NCBI RefSeq assembly: GCF_944380975.1
Contig: NZ_CALWJK010000006.1
Coordinates: 1 to 64,000, forward strand
From: an uncultured Agathobaculum sp.
GTDB lineage: Bacteria; Bacillota; Clostridia; Oscillospirales; Butyricicoccaceae
Reading direction: 5' to 3'
DNA length: 64,000 nucleotides
Shown here: positions 1 through 8,136 of the stretch, piece after piece
Layout of the letters: each line of letters opens with the position of its first letter
Numbering within the stretch: the stretch's first letter is position 1
Translations under genes and position numbers: made by a program
Notes under the pieces: model-generated
Seen by the model: the letters and a program-made list of their open reading frames with translations, nothing else
Database searches by the model: none
Told to the model about the DNA's origin: nothing

Positions 1-104
1 GCCGCAGCTACGACCTGCACGCCCGGTACGCTGTTGATCAGGTTATTGATGTGCAGCTTGCCGATTCGGCCGCAGCCCACTACGCCGATTTTCAAAATGC
101 CCAT
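1..104 (-). CDS. Gfo/Idh/MocA-family oxidoreductase, N-terminus only (partial)
   Basis: Only the first 34 or so codons lie in the window; the gene runs off the left edge. The translated start MGILKIGVVGCGRIGKLHI is a Rossmann nucleotide-binding turn of the GxGxxGxxH type, usual at the start of NAD(P)-dependent sugar or inositol dehydrogenases of the Gfo/Idh/MocA family. An AAAGGAGA ribosome site sits 7-8 bases before the ATG. The gene is divergent from the LacI-family regulator at 421, a pairing often seen for sugar or polyol catabolism, so that regulator may control it (inference). The substrate cannot be told from this fragment; inositol 2-dehydrogenase is one possibility. Confidence 0.75.
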   Translation of the reverse strand, partial: MGILKIGVVGCGRIGKLHINNLINSVPGVQVVAA

Positions 105-136
105 TTCTAATCTCTCCTTTTACTTAAGGTGACTTT

Positions 137-165
137 ATTATAGACCACTTAAAGGGGAGCATCAA
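137..165 (-). promoter_or_regulatory. Sigma-A promoter of the dehydrogenase gene
   Basis: On the minus strand TTGATG (160-165) and TATAAT (137-142) are separated by exactly 17 bp, 33 bases ahead of the ATG at 104. This is a near-consensus vegetative promoter. Confidence 0.7.
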
Positions 166-300
166 GAGTGCGGCCGGAATTTCGGCGCACCGCCCAATTT
201 TGAAAAGCGCGATTGGTGGAAAATGGCGGCGCAAAACCGCTGCGGAGCGTGCAAAAAGACTGTGCATTGTGCGTAAAACAAAAAAGCACGGGAAAGGGGG

Positions 301-323
301 TTTTGCAGAGAAAGTATGCAAAA
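301..323. promoter_or_regulatory. Inverted repeat, possible operator in the lacI/dehydrogenase intergenic region
   Basis: TTTTGCA (301-307) and TGCAAAA (317-323) form a perfect 7-bp inverted repeat with a 9-base spacer, 13 bases upstream of the lacI -35 box. It may be an operator for the adjacent LacI-family protein, but LacI sites normally have a shorter centre, so this is tentative. The rest of the 316-bp gap (105-420) holds the two divergent promoters and nothing else I recognise. Confidence 0.3.
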
Positions 324-336
324 TGCACAGAATCGC

Positions 337-365
337 TTGTGCCATGCAAGGTACTGTGATAAAAT
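337..365 (+). promoter_or_regulatory. Promoter of the LacI-family gene
   Basis: TTGTGC (337-342), 17-bp spacer, TAAAAT (360-365) with an extended -10 TGA directly before it. It lies 55 bases before the chosen ATG at 421. Confidence 0.6.
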
Positions 366-420
366 GGCTGTATATTACAGACTGCCTGCTGCGATAGCGC
401 AGGTAAAGGGGAATCGGCTG

Positions 421-1443
421 ATGAAGGTAACTGCACAGTGGATAGCGGAGCAATGCGGCGTTTCACGCGGCACGGTGGACCGGGTGGTAAACGGACGCCC
501 GAATGTTGCGCCCGAGGTGCGCGAGCGCGTGCAGAAAATGATCAACGAATACGGCTATAAAACACCGGCGCAGCGTCAGGCAGCGCGGGTGGGACGGGGC
601 GCTTACCGGATCGGCGTGATTTTGCCGAGCTGGGATGCGTTTTTTATTCGCCGCATGCGGGAGGGTATCCGCGTGGCGGTGCATAACCGTGGACTGAATG
701 ACGTAAACGTATTGGTGGAAGAACTGAAAAACCGTTCGCATCGCTCCTATTTCGAGGCGATCGAGCGGCTGGAAACACGCGGAATAGACGGGTTGATCCT
801 GACCGCGCCGGATACGCTGGCCATGTGCGAGGAGATCGACCGGCTGGTGACAGCGGGTATTCAGGTGGTCACCTGCGATTCCGATGTGCGGCAAAGCCGC
901 CGCCTGTACCATATCGGACAGGACATGGTCAAATCCGGCCGGGTGGCCGCCGGCCTGCTTGCGCCGTACATATCGGGGGCAGAGGTGCTGGTGGTGACGG
1001 GTAACCGTGAGTTTACCGCTCACGGCTTGCGTGTGCGCGGCTTTTTGGATCGAATCTATGAGATTTTCGGCGGTAATGTGAACGCGCATGTGATTGAAAG
1101 CGTGGAGCAGTATGAGCTGACCTATGACGGTGTTCTGCAAAATCTGCGGCAGAATCCGCGATTGCGCGGAATCTATATGGCAAATGAGTCCGTGCGCGGC
1201 TGCATGGATGCGCTTGAGCGCGCCAAGCCGGCGCGTAAAGTGCATGTGGTCTGCCATGACCTGACGCCGCATGCGCGGCAGTATCTGGAGGCAGGGCGGC
1301 TGGATTTTATCATCGATCAGGACTTTTCCGCGCAGACAACGCGGGCAATCGAGGTGCTGGCCCATACCTTGCGCACGGGGGAGATGCCGCGGCAGCAGAT
1401 CGAATATATCCATACGAGCATTATCACGCGTGAATTGCTCTGA
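421..1443 (+). CDS. LacI/GalR-family transcriptional regulator
   Basis: A 340-residue DNA-binding regulator. Residues 1-24 carry the LacI helix-turn-helix (WIAEQCGVSRGTVDRVVNG), followed by a hinge and a periplasmic-binding-protein-like effector domain from about residue 60 (YRIGVILPSWDAFF onward), as in the ribose/galactose-binding class. I chose ATG 421 because AAAGGGG sits about 9 bases upstream and the HTH begins at once; an upstream in-frame start at 316 would lie before the predicted transcription start. It is divergent from a sugar-type dehydrogenase, yet is followed after only 28 bp by the tolC-like gene with no terminator or promoter visible between them, so it may be co-transcribed with the efflux pump. 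The effector is unknown. It resembles the partial regulator at the right edge of the window. Confidence 0.85.
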   Translation: MKVTAQWIAEQCGVSRGTVDRVVNGRPNVAPEVRERVQKMINEYGYKTPAQRQAARVGRGAYRIGVILPSWDAFFIRRMREGIRVAVHNRGLNDVNVLVEELKNRSHRSYFEAIERLETRGIDGLILTAPDTLAMCEEIDRLVTAGIQVVTCDSDVRQSRRLYHIGQDMVKSGRVAAGLLAPYISGAEVLVVTGNREFTAHGLRVRGFLDRIYEIFGGNVNAHVIESVEQYELTYDGVLQNLRQNPRLRGIYMANESVRGCMDALERAKPARKVHVVCHDLTPHARQYLEAGRLDFIIDQDFSAQTTRAIEVLAHTLRTGEMPRQQIEYIHTSIITRELL

Positions 1444-1471
1444 ACAGCGGGAGGAGACGAGTAGACAACAA

Positions 1472-2797
1472 ATGAAACGGATACGAACAGGCGTGTTGCT
1501 GGCAGGGGCGCTCTGCGCGCTGACGGTCATTCCGGCCGGGGCTGTCAATACGCTGGATGTGGCTGGGGCTGGCATATGGGCGACGGTTTCCGCAGTGCAG
1601 AATGCGATGGGGCAGGACGGTGTCAATGCTGCGCCGCCGGTGCAGGATGAACAGTCGATCAGCTTTGCCGGGCTGGAAAAAACCGTTCGGGCGAATAACC
1701 AGACCATTCAGGGCTTTCAGAAAACGTTGGCAAGCATTCAGAACACCAATCTGGACGCGCAGTTTTTCCTGCAGGAGGTGCAGTATCAAGCGCAGTACAA
1801 GCAGTATAAGGCAGAGTATGATGCATACAACGACTTTATCACGGCGTTAGGTGAGCCGCAGGATTCCACCATGCAGGCACAGATCACGATGGCTACGACG
1901 CTGCGCGATCTGGCGGCAGCCGGGATGAATGCCATGAAACAGACGATTGATGGGCTGGATGAAGCGCAGGAAGAGGCGGAGGATCAGCTCGAAGATACCT
2001 ATACCACCACGAAGAAACAGCTGGACAACACAGCAAACCAAATCGTTGTGGGCGCGCAGAGCGCATATATCGGCATTATCACCACGCAGGAAGGGATCGC
2101 AACGCTCGACCGCAATTTGGCGGCGCTGGATCGCCAGATTACAGTAGTGGAAAAGCAGGTGGAGCTCGGTATGGCATCGCAGCTGACGCTGGATAACCTG
2201 CGTCAAACGCGCCGCACAGCGGCAGCGCAGCGCGAGACGCTGACGCTGATGCAGACGACGACAGAAAACCAGCTGTCACTGCTGTGCGGCAACACGGCCG
2301 CGACCACGGTCAAGCCGACCGCATTGCCGACTGTTACGGAGAAGCAGCTGGCAGATATGAACTATGAAGAGGACCTCAAAGAGGCGATGGACAACAGCTA
2401 TTCCATCTGGTCCGCACAAGATGCTGCGCGTGAGGCATCCAACCAGTATGAGGAAGGGGAGTCGTCTACCGTAGACGCGTATGAGGCAGCGAAGCTCAAT
2501 CTGGAATATGCCAAGGAGAGCGCTGAAAATACCTTCCGGCAGATTTATCTGGATGTACAGGATAAAAAACGGCTGCTGGAAGAAGCCGAAGCCGCATATG
2601 ATACGGAGAAGAAGAATTTCGATGTGGACGCGCTGCAATATGAGCGCGGCATGATCTCGCAGCTCGATTATCTGACGGCACAGGATGATTTGGCCGCCAA
2701 GCAGGATGCGGTAAACACGGCCGAGCACGACCTGTTTACGGCATATAACACCTATGATTGGGCCAAGCGGGGCTACATGGCAGGCGGCGCGGCATGA
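1472..2797 (+). CDS. TolC-family outer-membrane-type efflux protein
   Basis: A 441-residue secreted protein with a signal peptide (about residues 1-24, ending PAGA) followed by long Q/A/E-rich helices typical of the TolC coiled-coil barrel: two similar helical halves at about 50-240 and 260-430. GAGGAGA precedes ATG 1472. It heads the exporter part of an operon (tolC-like, membrane-fusion protein, RND permease) and ends 35 bp before the next gene. TolC proteins normally form an outer-membrane channel, but the rest of the window points to an endospore-forming Firmicute without an obvious outer membrane. TolC-like proteins are annotated in such clostridial RND operons, and where they sit is unclear. 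Family assignment is by helical pattern and context. Confidence 0.7.
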   Translation: MKRIRTGVLLAGALCALTVIPAGAVNTLDVAGAGIWATVSAVQNAMGQDGVNAAPPVQDEQSISFAGLEKTVRANNQTIQGFQKTLASIQNTNLDAQFFLQEVQYQAQYKQYKAEYDAYNDFITALGEPQDSTMQAQITMATTLRDLAAAGMNAMKQTIDGLDEAQEEAEDQLEDTYTTTKKQLDNTANQIVVGAQSAYIGIITTQEGIATLDRNLAALDRQITVVEKQVELGMASQLTLDNLRQTRRTAAAQRETLTLMQTTTENQLSLLCGNTAATTVKPTALPTVTEKQLADMNYEEDLKEAMDNSYSIWSAQDAAREASNQYEEGESSTVDAYEAAKLNLEYAKESAENTFRQIYLDVQDKKRLLEEAEAAYDTEKKNFDVDALQYERGMISQLDYLTAQDDLAAKQDAVNTAEHDLFTAYNTYDWAKRGYMAGGAA

Positions 2798-2832
2798 CGG
2801 CAAATCGGGAAAGCGAGCGACGGAGGAAACAG

Positions 2833-4110
2833 ATGAAAAGCAAACGTATTTTGGCCGCTGTGATGGCGGCGGTGCTGCTGCTGGGCGCGGGCTGCGGAAA
2901 GGAACAGGAGCAGACGGAAGAGACGCCGACCGGTACCGCGGTGGAAGTGATGACGGTTGCATCCGGCCCGATGAATGCGGAATATTCGGTCACGGGCAAA
3001 GTGGTGGCGGTCAATGAGGTGCAGGTGTTCCCGCTTTTGGCGGGGCAGGTGCTGACCCTGCCGGTCAAGGAAGGCGATAAGGTCACCAAAGGACAGACGC
3101 TCTTTACCGTGGACACTTCGACGGTCACTTCCACGATGGGCGCGTTGCAGGAGTCCTATAACGCCACAAAAGCCGCGACCGACGGCGCGATTTCTTCCGC
3201 GCAGCTGGGCGTAGAGCAGGCGCAGATCGGTGTGGATCAGGCGCAGCAGACACTGGATAACACCAAGGCGCTGTATGAAGTCGGCGCGGCAGCCGCGCAG
3301 GATGTAACGCGCGCAGAGCAGGCGCTCGAGCAGGCGCAAGGCGCGCTGCAGCAGGCCCAGGCAGGTGTGTCGCAGGCACAGGCGCAGCAGACCGCCTCTC
3401 TTGCGCAGATTCAAGCATCCATGGATCAGATCACCACACAGGCAGCGCTCGGCACAGTCAAAGCCCCCTGTGCGGGTACGGTGACGGCGGTCAACGTGGT
3501 GCGCGGCGGTATGGCTTCATCTGCGCAGCCCGGTGTGGTCATCGCGGAGGACGGCAAGGTGGAGGTCACCGCTTCGGTGGCGGAGGACGTGTTCACCAAC
3601 ATTCACGCAGGTGACAGTGCGGGTATTCTGATTTCGGTGCTGTCGGATGATATGATGCAGGGCACGATCGGCTCGCTGCCCGCTGCAGCCAATGCGCAGA
3701 CCAATCTGTATGATATTCCGGTTTCTCTGCCGGCAGACGCGGCGCCGCCGATTGGTGCGTTCGCAACCGTTACGTTTTACACAGCGCGCCGCAGTGATGC
3801 ACTGTCCGTGCCGACTGAGGCGATATTGACCGGCTCGGGCGACGAGCGGTATGTGTTTGTGGTCGATGATTTCGGTGAGGGCGACACCGCCACGCGCGTA
3901 ACGGTAGAGACCGGTCTGGTCAGCAAAACGAATACTGAGATCCTGTCCGGCCTTGCCGAGGGTGACCGCGTGGTGGTCAAGGGGCAGTCCTATCTGTCGG
4001 ATGGCGCGGCGGTTCGCGTAGTGTCCGGCGAGGACGGTGCATCCGGTGATGACACCGCAGCGGGCGTCACCGATGATACCATGGACGCTGCTGCGGATGG
4101 GGAGGGCTGA
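2833..4110 (+). CDS. RND/HlyD-type periplasmic adaptor (membrane fusion) lipoprotein
   Basis: A 425-residue adaptor subunit that links an RND pump to its exit partner. A lipoprotein signal ends in LLLGAGC with Cys21 as the predicted lipidation site. It then shows the usual order: first lipoyl half-motif (about 45-90, VVAVNEVQVFPLLAGQV), a Gln/Ala-rich alpha-hairpin (about 100-215), second lipoyl half (TVKAPCAGTVTAVNVVRGG), a beta-barrel domain and a membrane-proximal domain (VPTEAILTGSGDERYVFVV). An acidic tail of about 30 residues follows. GGAGGAAAC precedes the ATG. The next gene, the RND permease, begins 7 bp after the stop, so the two are surely co-expressed. Confidence 0.85.
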   Translation: MKSKRILAAVMAAVLLLGAGCGKEQEQTEETPTGTAVEVMTVASGPMNAEYSVTGKVVAVNEVQVFPLLAGQVLTLPVKEGDKVTKGQTLFTVDTSTVTSTMGALQESYNATKAATDGAISSAQLGVEQAQIGVDQAQQTLDNTKALYEVGAAAAQDVTRAEQALEQAQGALQQAQAGVSQAQAQQTASLAQIQASMDQITTQAALGTVKAPCAGTVTAVNVVRGGMASSAQPGVVIAEDGKVEVTASVAEDVFTNIHAGDSAGILISVLSDDMMQGTIGSLPAAANAQTNLYDIPVSLPADAAPPIGAFATVTFYTARRSDALSVPTEAILTGSGDERYVFVVDDFGEGDTATRVTVETGLVSKTNTEILSGLAEGDRVVVKGQSYLSDGAAVRVVSGEDGASGDDTAAGVTDDTMDAAADGEG

Positions 4111-4117
4111 CACCCCT

Positions 4118-7100
4118 ATGAAAATCGCGGAAAACTGTATCAAACACAATGTCATGACCGTTCTGGCGTACATACTGGTCATTGTGTTTGGCTTTTATTG
4201 CTTTCAATCGCTGCCGCTGGCGCTTATGCCGGATATGGAACTGCCGGTGGCGATCGTATATTCGACTTATTCGGGCGCGGGCCCGGAGGATATCGAGCAG
4301 CAGGTAACAAGGCCGCTCGAGTCCGCCTGCGCGGGTCTGGCGGGCTTGGAAACGCTCAGCTCGACCTCGGCGGAAAACATGTCCATGGTCATCGTGCAGT
4401 TTGCCTACGGCACCGATCTGGATGAGGCCATGACCGACATGCGCGACAAGGTCGATCAGGCCAAAGCCATGCTGCCGGAGGATGCGTCCGACCCAACTGT
4501 TATGTCAATCGACATTGATTCGATGCCGGTCATCATGGTTGCGCTGCGCGGCAGCGATCTGGCAAGCCTGCAATCGCTGGCAGAAGAGGAGATCGCGCCC
4601 GCGCTCGAACGTCTGGACGGCGTGGCGTCGGTGGATATTTCGGGCGGTTATGAAAACGAGGTCGCGGTCAAAACAGATGCGGCGCGCCTGAAGGGCTATA
4701 ACCTGACGGTCAGCTCGGTGGCGCAGCAGCTGGGCGCGGACAATATGGCCGTGCCGGGCGGCGAGCTGAACAGCGGCTCGCAGACCTTGTCCGTGCGCAC
4801 AGACGGCGAATATCAGTCGATCGACGACGTGAAAAACGCGCTGATCTCGCTGCCGGCGGGCGGCACGGTGCGCCTCAATCAGATCGCGGACGTTTCCCTG
4901 CAGCCCAAGGACCGCGATGCGCTGGCAAAGGTCAACGGCGAGGAATGCCTGATGCTGTCGGTCAACAAGCAGTCCAGCTCGAATACGGTTGAAATTGCCA
5001 ACCGCGCCAAGGCGCAGCTTGATACGCTGACTGCAAATAACGGTGCGCTGGAGTGGGATCTGGTTATGGACCAGTCCGACTATATCAACATGACCGTGGA
5101 CAACGCCATGAGCAATATCTGGATGGGCGTGCTGTTCGCGGCGATCGTGCTGCTGGTATTCCTGCGCGATTTCGGCGCGACGCTGGCGATTGCGATTGCG
5201 ATGCCGTGCTGCATTTTGTTCACCTTCCTGCTGATGTTTGCGCTGGATATCACGCTCAATATCATGTCGCTGGGCGGCATTGCGCTGGGCGTCGGCATGA
5301 TCGTGGATAACTCAATCGTTGTACTGGAAAACGTGTTCCACTATCGGGCGGACGGCTATGACCGCTGGGAATCCTGCGTCAAGGGTACACATGAGGTCGT
5401 GCTGTCGGTCACGGCGTCCACATTGACCACCATTGCTGTGTTCCTGCCGATCGGTCTGTCCGGCGGCCTGACCGGCATGATGTTCAAGGAATTTTGCATT
5501 ACGATCGTGGCGCTGTTGGCATCGTCGCTGCTGATTTCGCTGACGCTCGTGCCGCTTTTGTGCTATATTCTGCTCGATCGCGGCGGCGTGCACCGACTGT
5601 CGACCGCAGCACCGGGTCTGCGCGAACAGGTCATCGCAGATAAGCCCGCGATTCGGCTGTATAAAAAGATCCTCAAGCTGTTTATCACGCGCCGCTGGAT
5701 CGGCATTGCGGTGACCGCATGCATTTGTGTGGTTTCCGTTATCAGCATTGTGGCGGCAGGCGCGGAGCTGATTCCGGAGATGGATCAGGGACAGGTGGAT
5801 ATTTCGGTTGGCATGCCCAGTGGTTCCACAATGGAGGAAACCGCCGCGATTCAGGATCGCATTGTCACAATCGCGGAGCAGACCGTGCCCGAAATGGATT
5901 TGATCTATTACAGCACGGGCAGCTCAACCTCGATCATGTCCAGTGCGTCGGGGGCGAGTGTGACCATCATGCTCAAGCCGGTCGCAGAGCGCGATCGTTC
6001 AGCCTCACAGGTCGCCGCACAGCTGCGCCGCGACCTAGCGGATATCGCAGGTTGTGAGATCACGGTGTCGGATGCCGGCATGATGGTGATGGACAGCGGC
6101 TCGGATATCAGCGTGCAGCTGTCTGGCAAGGATTACGATACGCTTGCGGAAACAGCAGACGATCTGGCGCGCAAAATTGAGGCGCTGCCGGATGCGGTCA
6201 ATGTCGAGTCCTCGGCAGGCGATCAGGTGCCGCGTGTGGCCATTAAGGTCAACCGCGAAAATGCGTCCCGCTTCGGTTTGACGGCGGCCTCCATCGGTAC
6301 GCTGGTGCGCGGTGAGCTGACCGGTTCGGTGGCGACCACGCTGCGCATGGGCGGCGATGAATACGATGTGACGATCTCGGGCGACGAAACGCTCACACAG
6401 GATATGGATGCGCTCAAATCCTTGCAGCTGCCCGCGCCCACCGGCGGCACGGTGCCGCTGTCCATGGTGGCGGATGTGTATACCGAGCTGTCGCCGCAGT
6501 CGATCTCGCGCATCAACCAGTATGCAACGGTCACCATCACGGGTGAGACCGAGTCGGGCGACAGCGTGAACATTATGCAGCAGGTCAATGATCTGATTGC
6601 AAACTATGTGCTGCCCGAGGGTGTCGAGGTAGAAAACGGCGATACGTCCGCTTCCAGTATCGCGGAAACGACACAGTCGCTGATGACCGCGCTGATGGTA
6701 GCGATTTTGCTGGTTTACTTCATTCTGGCCAGCCAGTTCAACTCGTTTGTGCTGCCGGTTGCCATTATGCTGATTTTGCCGATCGGTCTGCTCGGCTCGT
6801 TGCTGATGCTGTGGCCGACCGGGAACAAGGTGTCCATGGTGGCGCTGCTGGCGGTCATCATTCTGGCCGGTACGGTGGTCAACTCGTCGATCGTGCTGGT
6901 GGACTACATTTTGCAGCGCCGTGAACGGGGCGAGGATAAGCAGACTGCCATTCTCAACGCCTGCCCGCGCCGTGTGCGGCCCGTGCTGATGACCGCGCTG
7001 ACGACCATCCTCGGCTTGGTGCCGATGGTGTTCTCCGGCGGCGAGGGCTCGGAAATGATGAAGCCGATGGGCGTGGTGATGATGACCGGTATGGTGATCT

Positions 7101-7237
7101 CCACGGTGGCGACACTGTTCATCACACCGGTGTACTATTCGCTGACCGACGGTCTGGCCGAACGTGTCAAAAAGCGCTTTCATCGCCCGAAAAAAGAACG
7201 GCATTGGCTCAAAAAGCTGAAAAAGGGAGGCGAATGA
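4118..7237 (+). CDS. RND-family efflux transporter permease (AcrB/HAE1-like)
   Basis: A 1039-residue inner-membrane pump of usual length for the AcrB-type family, which exports drugs, lipids or peptides using the proton gradient. It has an N-terminal membrane helix, a large extracytoplasmic loop, a bundle of helices near residues 335-540, a second large loop and a second bundle near 870-1020. The TM4 signature reads GVGMIVDNSIVVLENV with Asp397 kept and Asn398 where AcrB has its second Asp. The TM10 region reads TVVNSSIVLVDY, with Asn where AcrB has Lys940. This DN/NS combination is one I know from other RND subfamilies, so it is a variant rather than a lesion. GGGAGGG precedes ATG 4118. It is last in the efflux operon; substrate unknown. 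Confidence 0.9.
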   Translation: MKIAENCIKHNVMTVLAYILVIVFGFYCFQSLPLALMPDMELPVAIVYSTYSGAGPEDIEQQVTRPLESACAGLAGLETLSSTSAENMSMVIVQFAYGTDLDEAMTDMRDKVDQAKAMLPEDASDPTVMSIDIDSMPVIMVALRGSDLASLQSLAEEEIAPALERLDGVASVDISGGYENEVAVKTDAARLKGYNLTVSSVAQQLGADNMAVPGGELNSGSQTLSVRTDGEYQSIDDVKNALISLPAGGTVRLNQIADVSLQPKDRDALAKVNGEECLMLSVNKQSSSNTVEIANRAKAQLDTLTANNGALEWDLVMDQSDYINMTVDNAMSNIWMGVLFAAIVLLVFLRDFGATLAIAIAMPCCILFTFLLMFALDITLNIMSLGGIALGVGMIVDNSIVVLENVFHYRADGYDRWESCVKGTHEVVLSVTASTLTTIAVFLPIGLSGGLTGMMFKEFCITIVALLASSLLISLTLVPLLCYILLDRGGVHRLSTAAPGLREQVIADKPAIRLYKKILKLFITRRWIGIAVTACICVVSVISIVAAGAELIPEMDQGQVDISVGMPSGSTMEETAAIQDRIVTIAEQTVPEMDLIYYSTGSSTSIMSSASGASVTIMLKPVAERDRSASQVAAQLRRDLADIAGCEITVSDAGMMVMDSGSDISVQLSGKDYDTLAETADDLARKIEALPDAVNVESSAGDQVPRVAIKVNRENASRFGLTAASIGTLVRGELTGSVATTLRMGGDEYDVTISGDETLTQDMDALKSLQLPAPTGGTVPLSMVADVYTELSPQSISRINQYATVTITGETESGDSVNIMQQVNDLIANYVLPEGVEVENGDTSASSIAETTQSLMTALMVAILLVYFILASQFNSFVLPVAIMLILPIGLLGSLLMLWPTGNKVSMVALLAVIILAGTVVNSSIVLVDYILQRRERGEDKQTAILNACPRRVRPVLMTALTTILGLVPMVFSGGEGSEMMKPMGVVMMTGMVISTVATLFITPVYYSLTDGLAERVKKRFHRPKKERHWLKKLKKGGE

Positions 7238-7260
7238 CGAAAAAATCGCATAACTGACCG

Positions 7261-7289
7261 TTGCAATTTTGCGCCGGATACGGTATGAT
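7261..7289 (+). promoter_or_regulatory. Promoter of the lipoprotein gene, directly against the RND operon terminator
   Basis: TTGCAA (7261-7266), 17-bp spacer, TATGAT (7284-7289). The predicted start near 7296 falls inside the left arm of the hairpin 7292-7320. Confidence 0.6.
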
Positions 7290-7291
7290 TA

Positions 7292-7320
7292 AGGCGGCAC
7301 CGCAGGGAGCGGTGCCGCCT
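7292..7320 (+). terminator. Terminator hairpin of the RND operon
   Basis: A perfect 12-bp GC-rich stem, AGGCGGCACCGC and its complement, with loop AGGGA, followed by GATTTGTTG. The T-tract is weak. Transcripts starting at the neighbouring promoter would lack the first bases of the stem, so the hairpin should act mainly on read-through from the pump operon. Confidence 0.55.
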
Positions 7321-7359
7321 GATTTGTTGAGGAAGAGAAGAAAGAGGGAGGCGGGCAGG

Positions 7360-8082
7360 ATGAGACGATCGGTTGCCATGGTGGTGCTCGGCACCCTGCT
7401 TTTATCCGGATGCACACAGCAGACCGATGTGATGGAGCCGACAGCGGAGGAGACGGCAAAGGTCAATCCGCAAACGCAAGCATTGGAGGCGGCGACGCAG
7501 GCGGGGCTGCTGAGCGAGGATACGGCAGCTGGCCTGAGTGAGCAGGAGGCGCTGCAGCAGGTCGCCGGAGGCATAGACGAGACAGAGTACACGGTAGAAG
7601 CAACGGAGGAGACGCTTTCTGTCGGCACAGATGCGACATCGACGCGCGAATACTATGTATTTGAGGTCAGCGATGCCACGGGACGGACGGTCGGCAAGGT
7701 AGCAGTTGACCGGGAAACCGGCGAAAAATACAATTATCTCGGAGACGGGGTGTTGGATGACTATGCGACTTTCCCGCTGTATGACGCCGATGCCGAACAG
7801 CACAAGGGGTGGCCGGGCAGCTATGTCAGCCCGACGGGGATTGCGCTGACCATCACGCAGGAGGAAGAGAACGAAATCGTGTATTGCTTTTCCGACGGTA
7901 CGGAAGGTGTGGCTGCGGTCAACGGCGAGACGGCCAAATCCGCAGATGAGCAAATGAATTTCCTGCTGGCGGATGGGATCGTGACCGTCGCCGGTGGCGG
8001 TTTAACGGGTAATTATACCGCCCTTGCGGAAAACGATGCGTCGGCAGAACAGCAGGACACCGCAGAAGCAAAAACCGAATAA
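7360..8082 (+). CDS. Uncharacterised lipoprotein
   Basis: A 240-residue exported protein with a clear lipobox (TLLLSGC, Cys18). After a Glu/Ala-rich linker to about residue 70 it has a central segment (residues about 95-130) with the pattern EYYVFEVSDATGRTVGKVAV followed by DRETGEKYNY, which looks like a PepSY-type strand-helix unit, then a C-terminal half rich in beta strands with a short hydrophilic tail. I chose ATG 7360 because GGGAGG lies 9 bases upstream and the signal peptide starts there. It has its own promoter at 7261 and is separated from the RND operon by a hairpin. I do not recognise the family beyond the PepSY-like stretch; an envelope role is inferred from the signal only. Confidence 0.7.
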   Translation: MRRSVAMVVLGTLLLSGCTQQTDVMEPTAEETAKVNPQTQALEAATQAGLLSEDTAAGLSEQEALQQVAGGIDETEYTVEATEETLSVGTDATSTREYYVFEVSDATGRTVGKVAVDRETGEKYNYLGDGVLDDYATFPLYDADAEQHKGWPGSYVSPTGIALTITQEEENEIVYCFSDGTEGVAAVNGETAKSADEQMNFLLADGIVTVAGGGLTGNYTALAENDASAEQQDTAEAKTE

Positions 8083-8090
8083 GAAAAATA

Positions 8091-8122
8091 CAAAGCCGCA
8101 GGACTTTAGTCCTGCGGCTTTG
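8091..8122. terminator. Bidirectional terminator between the lipoprotein and spoIIQ-like genes
   Basis: CAAAGCCGCAGGAC and its exact complement form a 14-bp stem with loop TTTA, flanked by A- and T-rich sequence on both sides. It serves two convergent genes. Confidence 0.75.
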
Positions 8123-8136
8123 CCATACTTTGCAGT

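Noticed and set aside
4118..7237. RND pump as non-functional because the second TM4 Asp and the TM10 Lys of AcrB are Asn.
   Set aside because: The combination occurs in other RND subfamilies and the gene is otherwise full length and intact.
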